Below are positions 42,031-50,730 of a stretch of 61,502 nt of DNA, in pieces. Below the pieces are notes generated by a model. That model worked only from the letters and a program-made list of their open reading frames with translations. It had not been told where the DNA came from and ran no database searches. A program made the translations under genes and the position numbers. Numbering within the stretch: the stretch's first letter is position 1; each line of letters begins with the position of its first letter. The DNA comes from Parachlamydiales bacterium. Its GTDB lineage: Bacteria > Chlamydiota > Chlamydiia > Chlamydiales > Rhabdochlamydiaceae. The stretch is from assembly GCA_023265455.1 (NCBI GenBank), contig JAHFTQ010000012.1, positions 1 to 61,502 on the forward strand, read 5' to 3'.

Positions 42031-42852
42031 ATGGCAGGTTTATCAATGTATAGCCCTAGTTTCAGTAATGTGTGTTTGGGAGCATTTACTGTTATATACG
42101 CCATTCCTTATGCGGCGGGTTGTTTGCTGGGCTCTCGAGTTGAGGTTCCTCAGGACGCATGGGCTTTTGGGTTTGTTAAGGAGTCTGTAGCAGTAGGACC
42201 TTTTACAAAAGAGGTCCTTAGGAATATGGGCCTTGGTAATGGGCCAGAGGTTAATTTCGCCGCGCATATGATGGAAAAGAAAAAAATGGGAGAGGCCTAT
42301 ATCAGTTATGGGGTAGAGAGTTTATGGAAAAGATTTGCACCTGTTTCAGCCCAGAAATATGCTGAGCAGGTGGAAATGCTGCACGTAAATAATCAAGAAG
42401 CAGAGCATCACTTGCAAAGCTTAGAAAGGACTAATCAAGGATTACAGGAATTACAAGAAAGTGCTAGTTCTTCATTAGAGTTGGCAGAACAGCAGTTGGA
42501 TGATGCAGATAATCAAATTTTCGCTGACCATCAACGGGCGCTTGAATTACAAAAAATGCAGGCTCGGATCGATATTAAGAAATTTGAATCGAAGGTCGAG
42601 TCATTAAGAAAAGAGCTTGATCAATTGCTAGCTCGTCACGGCGATCGTGTTGTTCAATCCCTAACGACTTTAAAAGATTTAAGAGATGTTGAAGAGCGAT
42701 TTACAGAAGCAAATCGTCAGCTAAAAACCGCTAAAGAGAAATTGGTAGTAATAGAAAAAAGGATAGATGAGCTTGCTGTGCAAATTAAAGAGGCAGAATT
42801 AGAACGAAGGCTTTTTCTCACACAGCTAAATGCACAAGTAGGAAATATGTAA
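42031..42852 (+). CDS. Coiled-coil protein with N-terminal hydrophobic segment (Inc-like cluster)
   Basis: A 273-aa protein with RBS AAAGGAA. One hydrophobic segment at about 13-34 (NVCLGAFTVIYAIPYAAGCL) is followed by a linker. A long coiled coil runs from about 115 to 270 (LHVNNQEAEHHLQSLERTNQ; VESLRKELDQLLARHG). It starts 12 nt after the Inc-like gene and its stop overlaps the next start (TAATG). No homologue is recognised. The shared architecture suggests it works with its neighbour, perhaps at the inclusion membrane. Confidence 0.6.
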   Translation: MAGLSMYSPSFSNVCLGAFTVIYAIPYAAGCLLGSRVEVPQDAWAFGFVKESVAVGPFTKEVLRNMGLGNGPEVNFAAHMMEKKKMGEAYISYGVESLWKRFAPVSAQKYAEQVEMLHVNNQEAEHHLQSLERTNQGLQELQESASSSLELAEQQLDDADNQIFADHQRALELQKMQARIDIKKFESKVESLRKELDQLLARHGDRVVQSLTTLKDLRDVEERFTEANRQLKTAKEKLVVIEKRIDELAVQIKEAELERRLFLTQLNAQVGNM

Positions 42853-43307
42853 TGGCAACACCGGTGACTTTACAACATCAGATTAATGAGTTGGGGCATC
42901 AAGTTACGACACGTTCAGAAAACATTCGAAAACTGAACCTCATTAAGTCTAGATTGGATGATTTTGTTATAGTGATGGCACGGGCTCATCAAAATAATGA
43001 TCTGTTGCTCGAACATCTGAAAAAAAAGGCTCCCATTTCTACAAAAGGGGGAGCACGTTCGTTCCAAGTGCTCTTTATTGTGATGCGACTCATATCCGAT
43101 CTCAGGCAGATAGAAAATTTAAGCCAACTACATACAGAAACTGCTCGGTTGCGAGATAGCGCTATTGCAAAAGAAACTATCACGGCTGAGCTTCATTCTG
43201 AAATAGAGAAGGCGCAGGAAGTAGTTGTTCGTATGGAGGCTTTACTTGCAAAAAAGAAAACAATTAATCAAAAAATAAAAGAGGCTCTTAAAAAGAGCTC
43301 TACTTGA
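42852..43307 (+). CDS. Coiled-coil hypothetical protein, last gene of the Inc-like cluster
   Basis: A 151-aa basic helical protein. Heptad stretches occupy the first 45 residues (LQHQINELGHQVTTRSENI) and the last 60 (TITAELHSEIEKAQEVVVRM). A more hydrophobic middle (FQVLFIVMRLISDL) may pack in a helical bundle. It is translationally coupled to the previous gene by TAATG. It overlaps the convergent thioredoxin reductase gene by 8 nt, with a small hairpin (43284-43298) at the junction. No family recognised. Confidence 0.55.
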   Translation: MATPVTLQHQINELGHQVTTRSENIRKLNLIKSRLDDFVIVMARAHQNNDLLLEHLKKKAPISTKGGARSFQVLFIVMRLISDLRQIENLSQLHTETARLRDSAIAKETITAELHSEIEKAQEVVVRMEALLAKKKTINQKIKEALKKSST

Positions 43308-44667
43308 ATTTCTGAATCAAACTAGGAATCTGAGGTAATTGGTCGAGACCGCTGGCGCGGTGGAGCTCTTTGCCATTCGCGTCAAGGATGAGGACGGTGG
43401 GAACACCGTCGATGTGATAGTAATTGAAACAATCTCGTCCATTGTCTGTGTTGAGTTTGAGAAAATGGGCCTTGTCCTGGAATTGATCTGCCCAGGCGCT
43501 GTAAGTGGGGCGAAATACTTTGCAGGGAGGGCATCTTTCAGAGTAAAAATAGACAACCGTCGGTTTTTGAGAAGCGGTCAGATAGGCGCGAAGCGCTTTA
43601 AGAGAGGTGATTTCTTGCAAAGGTGGTGATTCTTTAGGAGTTTTAGTCGTTAGTGAGGGGGCCTTGACGGTGTAAGACATTTGAGCTTGCAAGGCAGCTT
43701 TTGTTGCATCGCCTGCAGCTGTCATCGCCTGTCTAAAATTTTTATCGGAGACATCTCCAGCTGCAAAAACCCCTTTGACAGAGGTTTCTTGCTGGTCTTT
43801 AAGAACGATGTAGCCTTCTGAATCCAATTCAAGCTTACTCTTGAACAGTTCAGTGTTGGGAAGAGATCCAATGGCTAAGAAAGCTCCCTGAACGGTGATT
43901 TGTTTTTTTCCTGAGAGCTGAAGCGTCATGTCAGAGTCTGGATGTTTGACAAAGGCCCCAACAGAGGTGTTGTAAAGGACTTCAATATGAGGGTGTGAAA
44001 GAATGGCTTCTTTTTTTTCTGGTTGGATAGTTTTGAAGTGATCTTTTCGAACAATCAAATAGACTTTCTTTGCGAGGTTCGAAAGGTAGTGGGCTTCTGT
44101 TAAGGCTCCATCCCCTCCCCCGATCACGGCAACAGTTTTATCTTTAAAGCGGAGTCCATCACAAGGGGCGCAGGTGAAAATATGTGTGAAGAGATTTTCA
44201 GCTTCACCAGGGACATGAAGAAGTCTAGGAGCTGCGCCTAAGGCAATGATACATGTCTGGGCTTTGATTTTTTGGACAGAGTTTTTTTCAAAGTAGTTTT
44301 GCACAGTAATTGTGAAAGGACGGTGAGAAAAATCGACAGCAACGACGTGTCCAGACAGAAACTGAACTCCCCGCGCCTCTGCTTGTTTTTGGAGTTTATC
44401 CGCGAGCTGGTTTCCGGAGATTTCTATCTCTCCTGGCCAGTTTTGAATGCTGTGAGATTGAGTGATGATTCCTCCAGGAGCTGGCCCTGCAATGATTAGA
44501 GGTTGCAATCCGGCCTGAGAAGCTTGAACGGCAGCTGTGAGCGCCGCAATTCCACTTCCAAGAATGACAATCGGGACCTCCTGCTCAGGAGCCGGTGTCG
44601 AGTATAGAGAGCGGGTTCCTAGAAGAAAAACCAGGCAAATTTGACAAAGTATTTTTTTCAATCGCAT
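43300..44667 (-). CDS. Exported thioredoxin reductase-thioredoxin fusion
   Basis: A 455-aa protein. Residues 1-23 form a signal peptide (KKILCQICLVFLLGTRSLYS). Residues about 31-335 are a thioredoxin reductase: FAD site GSGIAAL, redox pair C166/C169 (CAPC), NADPH site GGGDGA (183-188) and the second FAD motif GVFAAGDV. Residues about 350-455 form a thioredoxin domain with C379/C382 (RCPPCK) and the cis-Pro in GVPTVLI. TrxR-Trx fusions exist elsewhere, but a Sec-type signal is unusual because NADPH is cytoplasmic. Possible roles are envelope disulfide control, or the N-terminus may act as a membrane anchor facing inward. Confidence 0.88.
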   Translation of the reverse strand: MRLKKILCQICLVFLLGTRSLYSTPAPEQEVPIVILGSGIAALTAAVQASQAGLQPLIIAGPAPGGIITQSHSIQNWPGEIEISGNQLADKLQKQAEARGVQFLSGHVVAVDFSHRPFTITVQNYFEKNSVQKIKAQTCIIALGAAPRLLHVPGEAENLFTHIFTCAPCDGLRFKDKTVAVIGGGDGALTEAHYLSNLAKKVYLIVRKDHFKTIQPEKKEAILSHPHIEVLYNTSVGAFVKHPDSDMTLQLSGKKQITVQGAFLAIGSLPNTELFKSKLELDSEGYIVLKDQQETSVKGVFAAGDVSDKNFRQAMTAAGDATKAALQAQMSYTVKAPSLTTKTPKESPPLQEITSLKALRAYLTASQKPTVVYFYSERCPPCKVFRPTYSAWADQFQDKAHFLKLNTDNGRDCFNYYHIDGVPTVLILDANGKELHRASGLDQLPQIPSLIQKFK

Positions 44668-44765
44668 AGAGCTATTTTACCAAAAAACTCGAATAAAAAA
44701 ATTTTTTTATTTGAAGGTATTCAAAATAAGAGAGTAACATTCTTGAAAAAAAGACGGAGGAGTCT

Positions 44766-45410
44766 ATGGTTACGAGCGCGATTGGAACAGATCGAGTAGA
44801 GCAATCGATTCGAGATTATTATGAAAAAAATGAGCCCATTCAGATTGAGACGCAAGATCTCAACTTATGCGCCATACAAGAAAGCGACAAGCCTGTCTAT
44901 CAAATTCTCTTCTCGGACTATCCAACGATGATGAAATATGCGGGTAGCGAGAAACGCGTGTCTGAGATTGGTGAGGCGGCTTGGCAAAAAGAACAGCAAG
45001 AAAACATTGCAAAACGAGTTGACATATTAGTACAGCGTTGGAAAGACAAAGATCCGTTCAGTGCGTTTGCCATCTATCATAAAACAACGAAAATGTTCGT
45101 TGGACATATTGTCGTGGGTCACGGAGATAAACCTGGAGAGGCCTCTCTTGCGTATATCATCGCGCATCAAGAGTGGAACAAAGGGTATGGAACTCAAGCT
45201 GTTGAAGCCATTGTCAAACGCTATCTTCCTGCCTTAATCAAGATGCATCTCGAAGTCGAGGGTGGACCCTTCTCAGAGCTGACTGCGACTGTGCGGCCCG
45301 ACAATATCCATTCCGTCAAAATTTTGGAAAAAGTGGGCATGACTTATGTGGGTGAAAAAGAAGAATACGGAACGCCGCGACTTCTCTACCACAAGATTTA
45401 TTTGGCTTGA
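44766..45410 (+). CDS. GNAT-family N-acetyltransferase
   Basis: A 214-aa protein with a strong RBS (CGGAGGAG). The acetyl-CoA-binding region is LAYIIAHQEWNKGYGTQAVEAIVKR, standing for the Q/RxxGxG/A motif, followed by TVRPDNIHSVKILEKVGM, typical of the RimJ/RimL branch. Substrate unknown. The stop overlaps an upstream-extended reading frame of the porin gene, but the likely porin start is 51 nt further on. Confidence 0.82.
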   Translation: MVTSAIGTDRVEQSIRDYYEKNEPIQIETQDLNLCAIQESDKPVYQILFSDYPTMMKYAGSEKRVSEIGEAAWQKEQQENIAKRVDILVQRWKDKDPFSAFAIYHKTTKMFVGHIVVGHGDKPGEASLAYIIAHQEWNKGYGTQAVEAIVKRYLPALIKMHLEVEGGPFSELTATVRPDNIHSVKILEKVGMTYVGEKEEYGTPRLLYHKIYLA

Positions 45411-45425
45411 TTCAAAAAATTATCA

Positions 45426-45454
45426 CTCGTATAGTTAACAAAAAATTATACGAG
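45426..45454 (+). promoter_or_regulatory. Hairpin occluding the RBS of the MOMP-like gene
   Basis: CTCGTATA (45426-45433) pairs perfectly with TATACGAG (45447-45454) around a 13-nt loop. The 3-prime arm includes the start of GAGGGA, the Shine-Dalgarno for 45461, so the structure may limit translation. It could instead end the upstream acetyltransferase transcript. Confidence 0.4.
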
Positions 45455-45460
45455 GGACGT

Positions 45461-46510
45461 ATGTATCTATTAGGATTTTTAAGTTCTGCGCTCATTGCTG
45501 CTGCGCCTGCTGCATCCAAACCCGAATCTGAGCAACCTGCTGTGGGTAGCTATGACTATGACTTGTTCCGCAAAGATAAAAAAGTTCTCTTTATCAATGC
45601 TGAGCTGCTGTATTGGACTGTCAACGAAGGAGCGCTCGATTATGCCATTAAAATGAAGCAGCCCGCTTGGGGAAATCCCACTGATGCTGTCGGACGCTAT
45701 AAAGTGGCCGATTTCAACTGGGAGCCGGGTGTGCGGCTCAGTTTTGGCTATTTTAATGCACCCCACTATTGGGATGCTTATCTCATGTACACTCACTACA
45801 AAGGAAGAGCGCATGACGATGTCCACCAACCTTCTCAAGCTAATCTCTTTCTTAACGGCACTTGGCCTCAACCGAACCCTAACAATACTGTCCCTTTAAG
45901 ACACGCTCATAGCGATCTAGATTTAAGAGAAAATATGCTGGAGTTCTTGGCGACTCGCCGCTTTCATCCCAATCCTCATCTGCGCCTTCGGTTATATGGA
46001 GGAGCAGGGGTCATATGGATGAGGCAAAATTGGGAAATTGACTACCGAGATATCAACAATGCGAAAAGTCATCTCCATAACCAATGGCATTTTACAGGAG
46101 CTGGCATCCGTGCAGGATTTATTGTCGATTGGTTCCTAGGGAAGGGAGGGATTTTCTTCACAGCGATGACATCTGCGGCTTGCTTTGCAGGGGATTACCA
46201 CAACGTAAGTAAACAAACCTCTAATTTTTCAGGAGCGGGATTCAATCCTTCACTCCCACTGCGCAATGCTCACTACCACGATACACGGTTAGTGCCTCAT
46301 TTCCAAGTTGCAGCAGGACCGTCTTGGCAGATGGCGTTTGAAACGGTTCGAACAGAGCTTTTTCTCGGGTATGAGCTCAATATCTGGTCTAACTTGCATG
46401 AAGTGATCCGCAGTACCAGCGGAGCGCCCACAGCGCCTAAGCTGACAACGCTGGATCTTGGCATGATTGGGATGCAAGGTGTAACCCTACGCTGGAATCT
46501 CGACTTTTAG
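45461..46510 (+). CDS. MOMP-like outer membrane porin (Lpg1974-type)
   Basis: The ATG at 45461 follows GAGGGA and yields 349 aa with signal MYLLGFLSSALIAAAPAASK. The mature region begins with strands LFINAELLYWTVNEGALDYA, then FNWEPGVRLSFGYF and YWDAYLMYTHYKG, a pattern shared by Legionella Lpg1974-type major outer membrane proteins and MOMP-like families of environmental chlamydiae. The C-terminus GVTLRWNLDF ends in Phe. Probably a general porin. It overlaps the convergent MFS gene by 24 nt. Confidence 0.8.
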   Translation: MYLLGFLSSALIAAAPAASKPESEQPAVGSYDYDLFRKDKKVLFINAELLYWTVNEGALDYAIKMKQPAWGNPTDAVGRYKVADFNWEPGVRLSFGYFNAPHYWDAYLMYTHYKGRAHDDVHQPSQANLFLNGTWPQPNPNNTVPLRHAHSDLDLRENMLEFLATRRFHPNPHLRLRLYGGAGVIWMRQNWEIDYRDINNAKSHLHNQWHFTGAGIRAGFIVDWFLGKGGIFFTAMTSAACFAGDYHNVSKQTSNFSGAGFNPSLPLRNAHYHDTRLVPHFQVAAGPSWQMAFETVRTELFLGYELNIWSNLHEVIRSTSGAPTAPKLTTLDLGMIGMQGVTLRWNLDF

Positions 46511-47623
46511 TAGCAAGGGGATTGCTAAGAGTTGCAATGCCACACTTGTTAAGATCGTTAGAGTGAGAGAGTGGTCATAGAGCTGTCCAATGAGGACGCT
46601 GCCTAAAAACCAGCAGAGGCCAAATATCACTCCAAATGTTCCATACGCAGACCCGCGCCGTGAGGGATCGGTGAGATGGGCAATGGAGCTGCGGAGTGCT
46701 GATCCCTGCATTCCAAGACCGAGTCCCCAAAAAGCCATGCCGATCAAAGCCCCCTTAAAACCGCCCCAAAACACAAACGGTACACTCAAAACGCCTAAAG
46801 CAAGTCCTGTGAAAACAACAGGTTTGGGAAACCGATCGAAGAGCTTGCCTCCTGCAAGTGAAAAGACAACAGCGCCGATCATGGCAAACATATAGAACAG
46901 AGGAATCCACCCGGCAGAAAGAATGGCCTGTTTTTGGAAGTGATAAGAGATTAAGGCAAAGTCGACATAACCCGCACCGATCAGCCCGCTAGCAGCGGTG
47001 AACATCCAAAACGATCTCGAAAATCCCTTCGCTGAAAATTCCAGCTTCGTATCTTCAGCGGTTTGAGGGTGGGGATTTGATTTTTTCGCTAAATGGAGCG
47101 CTCCTAAAGCCAGCAGTGCTGGAATTCCGAGCCAGAGAAACGCGGTGCGTAGACTTCCCGCATGCGTCAGTACTCCGAAGACGACGAGAGGGCCGATGAG
47201 TGCGCCGCACCGGTCCATCGCTTCATGGATGCCAAAGCCAAAGCCGCGTCCTATGTTTTTACTTGCATAAGAGAGCATCGCATCGCGTGCCGGTGTGCGG
47301 ATGCCTTTACCGACGCGTTCTAACACAATCAGTGCAGCTGCGACTTCCCAGCGATGGGCAAAAGCGAGCAAGGGCACAACGATGAGATTACTGAGATATC
47401 CGATGAAGGTGAGAGGCCAGTAGAGCTTGGTTTTATCTGCGATTTTTCCTGAGATGAGTCGCATCGCATATCCGAGAAATTCACCGAGTCCTGCAGCCGT
47501 GCCGACGACAGCTCCGCTAGCTCCTAAAAAAGCCAGAAAGGGTCCTGAGACACTCCGAGCTCCTTCATAGGTCACATCGGCAAGCAGACTCACCAGGCCT
47601 AACAGCAAAATAAATGAGTACAT
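46487..47623 (-). CDS. Major facilitator superfamily transporter
   Basis: A 378-aa protein with about 11-12 transmembrane segments. The stretch ERVGKGIRTPARDAMLSYAS is the conserved loop region found in several MFS exporters, and GFGFGIHEAMDRCGALIGPL follows. Substrate cannot be told. No signal of an operon partner; it is divergent from the dipeptidase gene. Confidence 0.85.
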   Translation of the reverse strand: MYSFILLLGLVSLLADVTYEGARSVSGPFLAFLGASGAVVGTAAGLGEFLGYAMRLISGKIADKTKLYWPLTFIGYLSNLIVVPLLAFAHRWEVAAALIVLERVGKGIRTPARDAMLSYASKNIGRGFGFGIHEAMDRCGALIGPLVVFGVLTHAGSLRTAFLWLGIPALLALGALHLAKKSNPHPQTAEDTKLEFSAKGFSRSFWMFTAASGLIGAGYVDFALISYHFQKQAILSAGWIPLFYMFAMIGAVVFSLAGGKLFDRFPKPVVFTGLALGVLSVPFVFWGGFKGALIGMAFWGLGLGMQGSALRSSIAHLTDPSRRGSAYGTFGVIFGLCWFLGSVLIGQLYDHSLTLTILTSVALQLLAIPLLLKVEIPA

Positions 47624-47724
47624 ATAACCCTCCCAATTCGCAATCTACAAAAAGCTAATTTAGAATTTCAATGACGAAATGAACTTGAGCACGAGCTTAT
47701 TTTCTGTTAGATTCAAAGGGGTAT

Positions 47725-48651
47725 ATGAGGATAGCCGATTTTCACTGTGATCTTTTATCTTACTTAGCTGAAGGCGAGGGACGCACCGCCTATGACACGG
47801 CATCCCATGCTGCGATTCCCCAAATGCTAGCAGGCACCGTTGCGCTCCAAACCCTAGCCATTTATACAAAGACAGATCCAGGCTCTCTTCACTTAGGAAC
47901 GAGGCAAGCTGAGATTTTCTTTGAGCTCCAGAAAAAATACCCCGAGTTCAAGCAAATTAAAACCCTACTTGCGATCGAAAACGCTTCGAGTTTTTGCGAA
48001 GACAATGAGCCGCTAGATATAGGCCTTAACAGAATCAGTTCTTGGTTGAGCAAAGCAGGAAAAATCGGTTATATCAGTCTGACATGGAACGGAGAAAATC
48101 GGTTCGGAGGCGGGAATGCCACAAAAATAGGTCTCAAACCCGATGGACTCGAGCTCCTGCACTGGATGGACGGAAAAAAAATCGCCATCGACTTAAGTCA
48201 TACGTCAGATAAGCTAGCAGAAGATATTTTAAAAACGATTGAGGATCTCGATATTCCCGTGGTTGCCAGCCATTCGAATTTTAGAGCGGTTTGTGAGCAT
48301 CCTCGCAACTTACCCGATACAATCGCGCAGGAAATCGGAGCGCGAGGTGGAGTCATCGGTCTTAACTTTGTGCGGGTTTTTTTAGGAAAAAATGGCCCCG
48401 AAGATTTTCTAAAGCAGGCAGAGCACGCAGATAAACTAGGGCTCATGGATCATTGGTGTTTTGGAGCCGATTTCTTTGCCGATCACGATGTCTTGCCTGA
48501 ACTTGCCTACATGAAGCCATTTTTTCATCGAGGATTTGAGAATTCATCCTGCTATCCTCAAGTGATCGATCTCTTCTCAAAGCATCTTTCCCGTGATCTC
48601 TTAGAAAAAATCTCCTCCCAAACCCTTACACGTTTCTTAGGCATTCCATGA
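47725..48651 (+). CDS. Membrane dipeptidase family (M19) peptidase
   Basis: A 308-aa amidohydrolase-fold metallopeptidase. Metal ligands are recognisable: H7 and D9 (FHCD), E85 (AIENA), H159 (DLSHTS) and H183 (ASHSNF). There is no signal peptide, so it is cytoplasmic. M19 enzymes hydrolyse dipeptides, including D-amino-acid-containing ones from peptidoglycan. The stop overlaps the next gene (ATGA), a NamZ-like muramidase, which suggests peptidoglycan turnover or scavenging. Confidence 0.88.
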   Translation: MRIADFHCDLLSYLAEGEGRTAYDTASHAAIPQMLAGTVALQTLAIYTKTDPGSLHLGTRQAEIFFELQKKYPEFKQIKTLLAIENASSFCEDNEPLDIGLNRISSWLSKAGKIGYISLTWNGENRFGGGNATKIGLKPDGLELLHWMDGKKIAIDLSHTSDKLAEDILKTIEDLDIPVVASHSNFRAVCEHPRNLPDTIAQEIGARGGVIGLNFVRVFLGKNGPEDFLKQAEHADKLGLMDHWCFGADFFADHDVLPELAYMKPFFHRGFENSSCYPQVIDLFSKHLSRDLLEKISSQTLTRFLGIP

Positions 48652-49859
48652 GATGGATACTATTATTTTTGTGCACTCTCTTAAGTGCAGAGTCCTCAGT
48701 CCAACTGGGAGTGGATCTTTTTTTTACTGAGCATGTGCAAAAATTAGCTGGGAAAAATGTCGCCTTAGTGACCAACCAGACGGGAGTGAACGGGCAGCTT
48801 CGCCCGACGTTGGAGCTCTTGCAAGAGGCTGCTGATAACTTCACTGTTGTGGCGGTTTTTTCTCCAGAGCATGGATTAGCCGGAATGTCATACGCTGAGG
48901 AGAAAATTAAAGAGCGCAAACGGGGCAAGGTGGCGTATTATAGTTTGCACGGAGATCATCTCCGCCCCACTGCCGCGATGCTCAAAGGAATCGATGTTAT
49001 TCTCTATGACATTCAAGAAATCGGCTGCAGATCTTATACCTATGCGACAACGCTCTATTATGTCATGGAAGAGGCTGCAAAAAAAGGTATTGAAGTCATC
49101 GTTCTAGATCGACCCAACCCTCTCGGAGGTCTCATGGTCGACGGTCCGATGCTGCAAGAGGACAGCAGGTCGTTCGTCGGCTATATCAACGTTCCTTATT
49201 GTCACGGTATGACGATCGGAGAGCTCGCGCGGTTTTTTAATGAAGAGTACCGTGTCAAATGCCAGCTGAGAGTCATTGCTATGAAAGGGTGGAAGCGGAG
49301 TATGACCTTTCAAGAGACGGGATTAGTGTGGATCCCGACAAGCCCCCAGATTCCTGAGGCGGATACACCGTTTTTTTATCCCACGACAGGACTCCTTGGC
49401 GGACTAACGCTTGTCAGCATTGGAGTGGGGTATACGCTTCCGTTTAAAGTGGTGGGCGCTCCTTGGATTGAGGCGAATGCGTTTGCCCAGGCTTTGAATC
49501 GGCAAAAACTCAAAGGTGTTAAGTTCTTGCCCTTTCACTTTAAGCCGTTTTTTGGAATCTATAAACAACAAGAATGCCAAGGTGTCCGCATTGTGATCAC
49601 CGATCCCCAAAATTACCGCCCCGTCACTGTCGATTATCTCATCATGGGAGTCTTAAAGTCTCTTTATCCTCATGAAGTCATTCACCGGCTCAAAGCCCTC
49701 CCCGATAGAAAAAGAAAAATGTTCTCCAACGTCAACGGTAACACTGTGATCTGGGATCTTCTTCTTCACGAGCAGTATCCTGGTTGGAAGATGGCTTCCA
49801 TTGATCAAGACAAACGCGCTGCCTTTCTTGAAAAAAGAGAAAAGCATCTACTTTACTAG
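48648..49859 (+). CDS. Exo-beta-N-acetylmuramidase NamZ-like (DUF1343, GH171)
   Basis: A 403-aa protein with a signal peptide (MRWILLFLCTLLSAES). DUF1343 landmarks are intact: LGVDLF, ALVTNQTGVN, VFSPEHGLAG, ILYDIQEIGCRSYTY, VLDRPNPLGG and CHGMTIGELARF. B. subtilis NamZ of this family releases terminal MurNAc. It is exported, while its coupled partner is cytoplasmic. Presence in a chlamydia with minimal peptidoglycan is notable. It ends 4 nt into the convergent nucleotidyltransferase gene. Confidence 0.88.
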   Translation: MRWILLFLCTLLSAESSVQLGVDLFFTEHVQKLAGKNVALVTNQTGVNGQLRPTLELLQEAADNFTVVAVFSPEHGLAGMSYAEEKIKERKRGKVAYYSLHGDHLRPTAAMLKGIDVILYDIQEIGCRSYTYATTLYYVMEEAAKKGIEVIVLDRPNPLGGLMVDGPMLQEDSRSFVGYINVPYCHGMTIGELARFFNEEYRVKCQLRVIAMKGWKRSMTFQETGLVWIPTSPQIPEADTPFFYPTTGLLGGLTLVSIGVGYTLPFKVVGAPWIEANAFAQALNRQKLKGVKFLPFHFKPFFGIYKQQECQGVRIVITDPQNYRPVTVDYLIMGVLKSLYPHEVIHRLKALPDRKRKMFSNVNGNTVIWDLLLHEQYPGWKMASIDQDKRAAFLEKREKHLLY

Positions 49860-50389
49860 GATTTTTTCTTGCGCCTTCGTTCCAAAAATTGAGCTAGTTT
49901 TTTTAAATAGCCCTCAGTGGTTGCCCATCTTTTTAAATCTGGCAGATTAATTGTATAATTTTTTGCGACGAGCAGTGCCTGTTCTAAGGCTTGTTCATCA
50001 TCCCAGTGGAAAAAGGCTGCAAGGCGATCTTTGATGCAGTCTGTAGGAGTCAATAATTTAAGGTTTCCGATAGATGTTTTCAGAGTATTGAAATGGTGGA
50101 TCTTCTCTTGCCCGATAGAAATGGGAGGATTTACAAAGTCGATAAGATAAGAGCATTTGGGATGAGCAAAACACCGCCCCTTTTTTTTGAATCCAAGTTT
50201 GCCCAAGGCTTTTTCAATGATTTTCAGCTCTTCATAGGTTGCAAAATCGAGATCTAAGGATTGATACTTGTTTTTGCTATAGATGGAGACGCAGGCTCCG
50301 CCTACCAAGATTGCATCGATATCATTGCTTTTTAAAGTCTCGTAAATAAGACACGCTAGTTTTTTAAGATCAAACTTTGATAAGTCCAC
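49856..50389 (-). CDS. Nucleotidyltransferase-fold protein, putative toxin-like partner
   Basis: A 177-aa protein. The N-terminal half has the pol-beta-type nucleotidyltransferase signature: VGGACVSIYSKNKYQSLDLD, with GG at 30-31 and the acidic pair D46/D48. LLTPTDCIKDRLAAFFHWDD follows, as in AbiEii/MNT-type enzymes. It overlaps the upstream regulator gene by 1 nt. In AbiE-type systems a regulator and a nucleotidyltransferase form a toxin-antitoxin pair; assignment here is by organisation and motif, not by close similarity. Confidence 0.7.
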   Translation of the reverse strand: MDLSKFDLKKLACLIYETLKSNDIDAILVGGACVSIYSKNKYQSLDLDFATYEELKIIEKALGKLGFKKKGRCFAHPKCSYLIDFVNPPISIGQEKIHHFNTLKTSIGNLKLLTPTDCIKDRLAAFFHWDDEQALEQALLVAKNYTINLPDLKRWATTEGYLKKLAQFLERRRKKKS

Positions 50390-50724
50390 TAGAGGGTTTT
50401 TCCTGTTTTACGAGGACGTTTTCTCTTTTTGGGTTGATAGATGGATTCTTGCAAGAGCTTTGGCAAAAAACTATAAGTTTTTTTTGCTAGAGCTTGGATT
50501 TCTCCAAGAAATGGATACCGTGGATTCCATTGAAAGACTCGGGTTCTTCCCTCTAAAAAGCTAACCAGCAAACCGCCTTCTTCTAGTTTTCGTAAGGTTT
50601 TCTGGATAGGGTCTAAGGGAGAATTAAACGATCGGCTCAATTCGGTTGCATTAGCTTTTGAATGCAGGTTCAAGTACATCAATATTTTTTCAACGTTCTT
50701 ATTTGAGAAAAGATACTCCAGCAT
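50389..50724 (-). CDS. Winged-helix regulator paired with the nucleotidyltransferase
   Basis: The ATG at 50724 has AGGTG five bases upstream and gives 111 aa (MLEYLFSNKNVEKILMYLNL); the frame open to 50775 runs through the operator-like repeats. Residues about 1-75 form an ArsR/MarR-like winged helix (ATELSRSFNSPLDPIQKTLRKLEEGGLLV and a wing RTRVFQW). The basic C-terminus is KKRKRPRKTGKTL. It probably represses its own operon. Confidence 0.7.
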   Translation of the reverse strand: MLEYLFSNKNVEKILMYLNLHSKANATELSRSFNSPLDPIQKTLRKLEEGGLLVSFLEGRTRVFQWNPRYPFLGEIQALAKKTYSFLPKLLQESIYQPKKRKRPRKTGKTL

Positions 50725-50730
50725 AATGAC

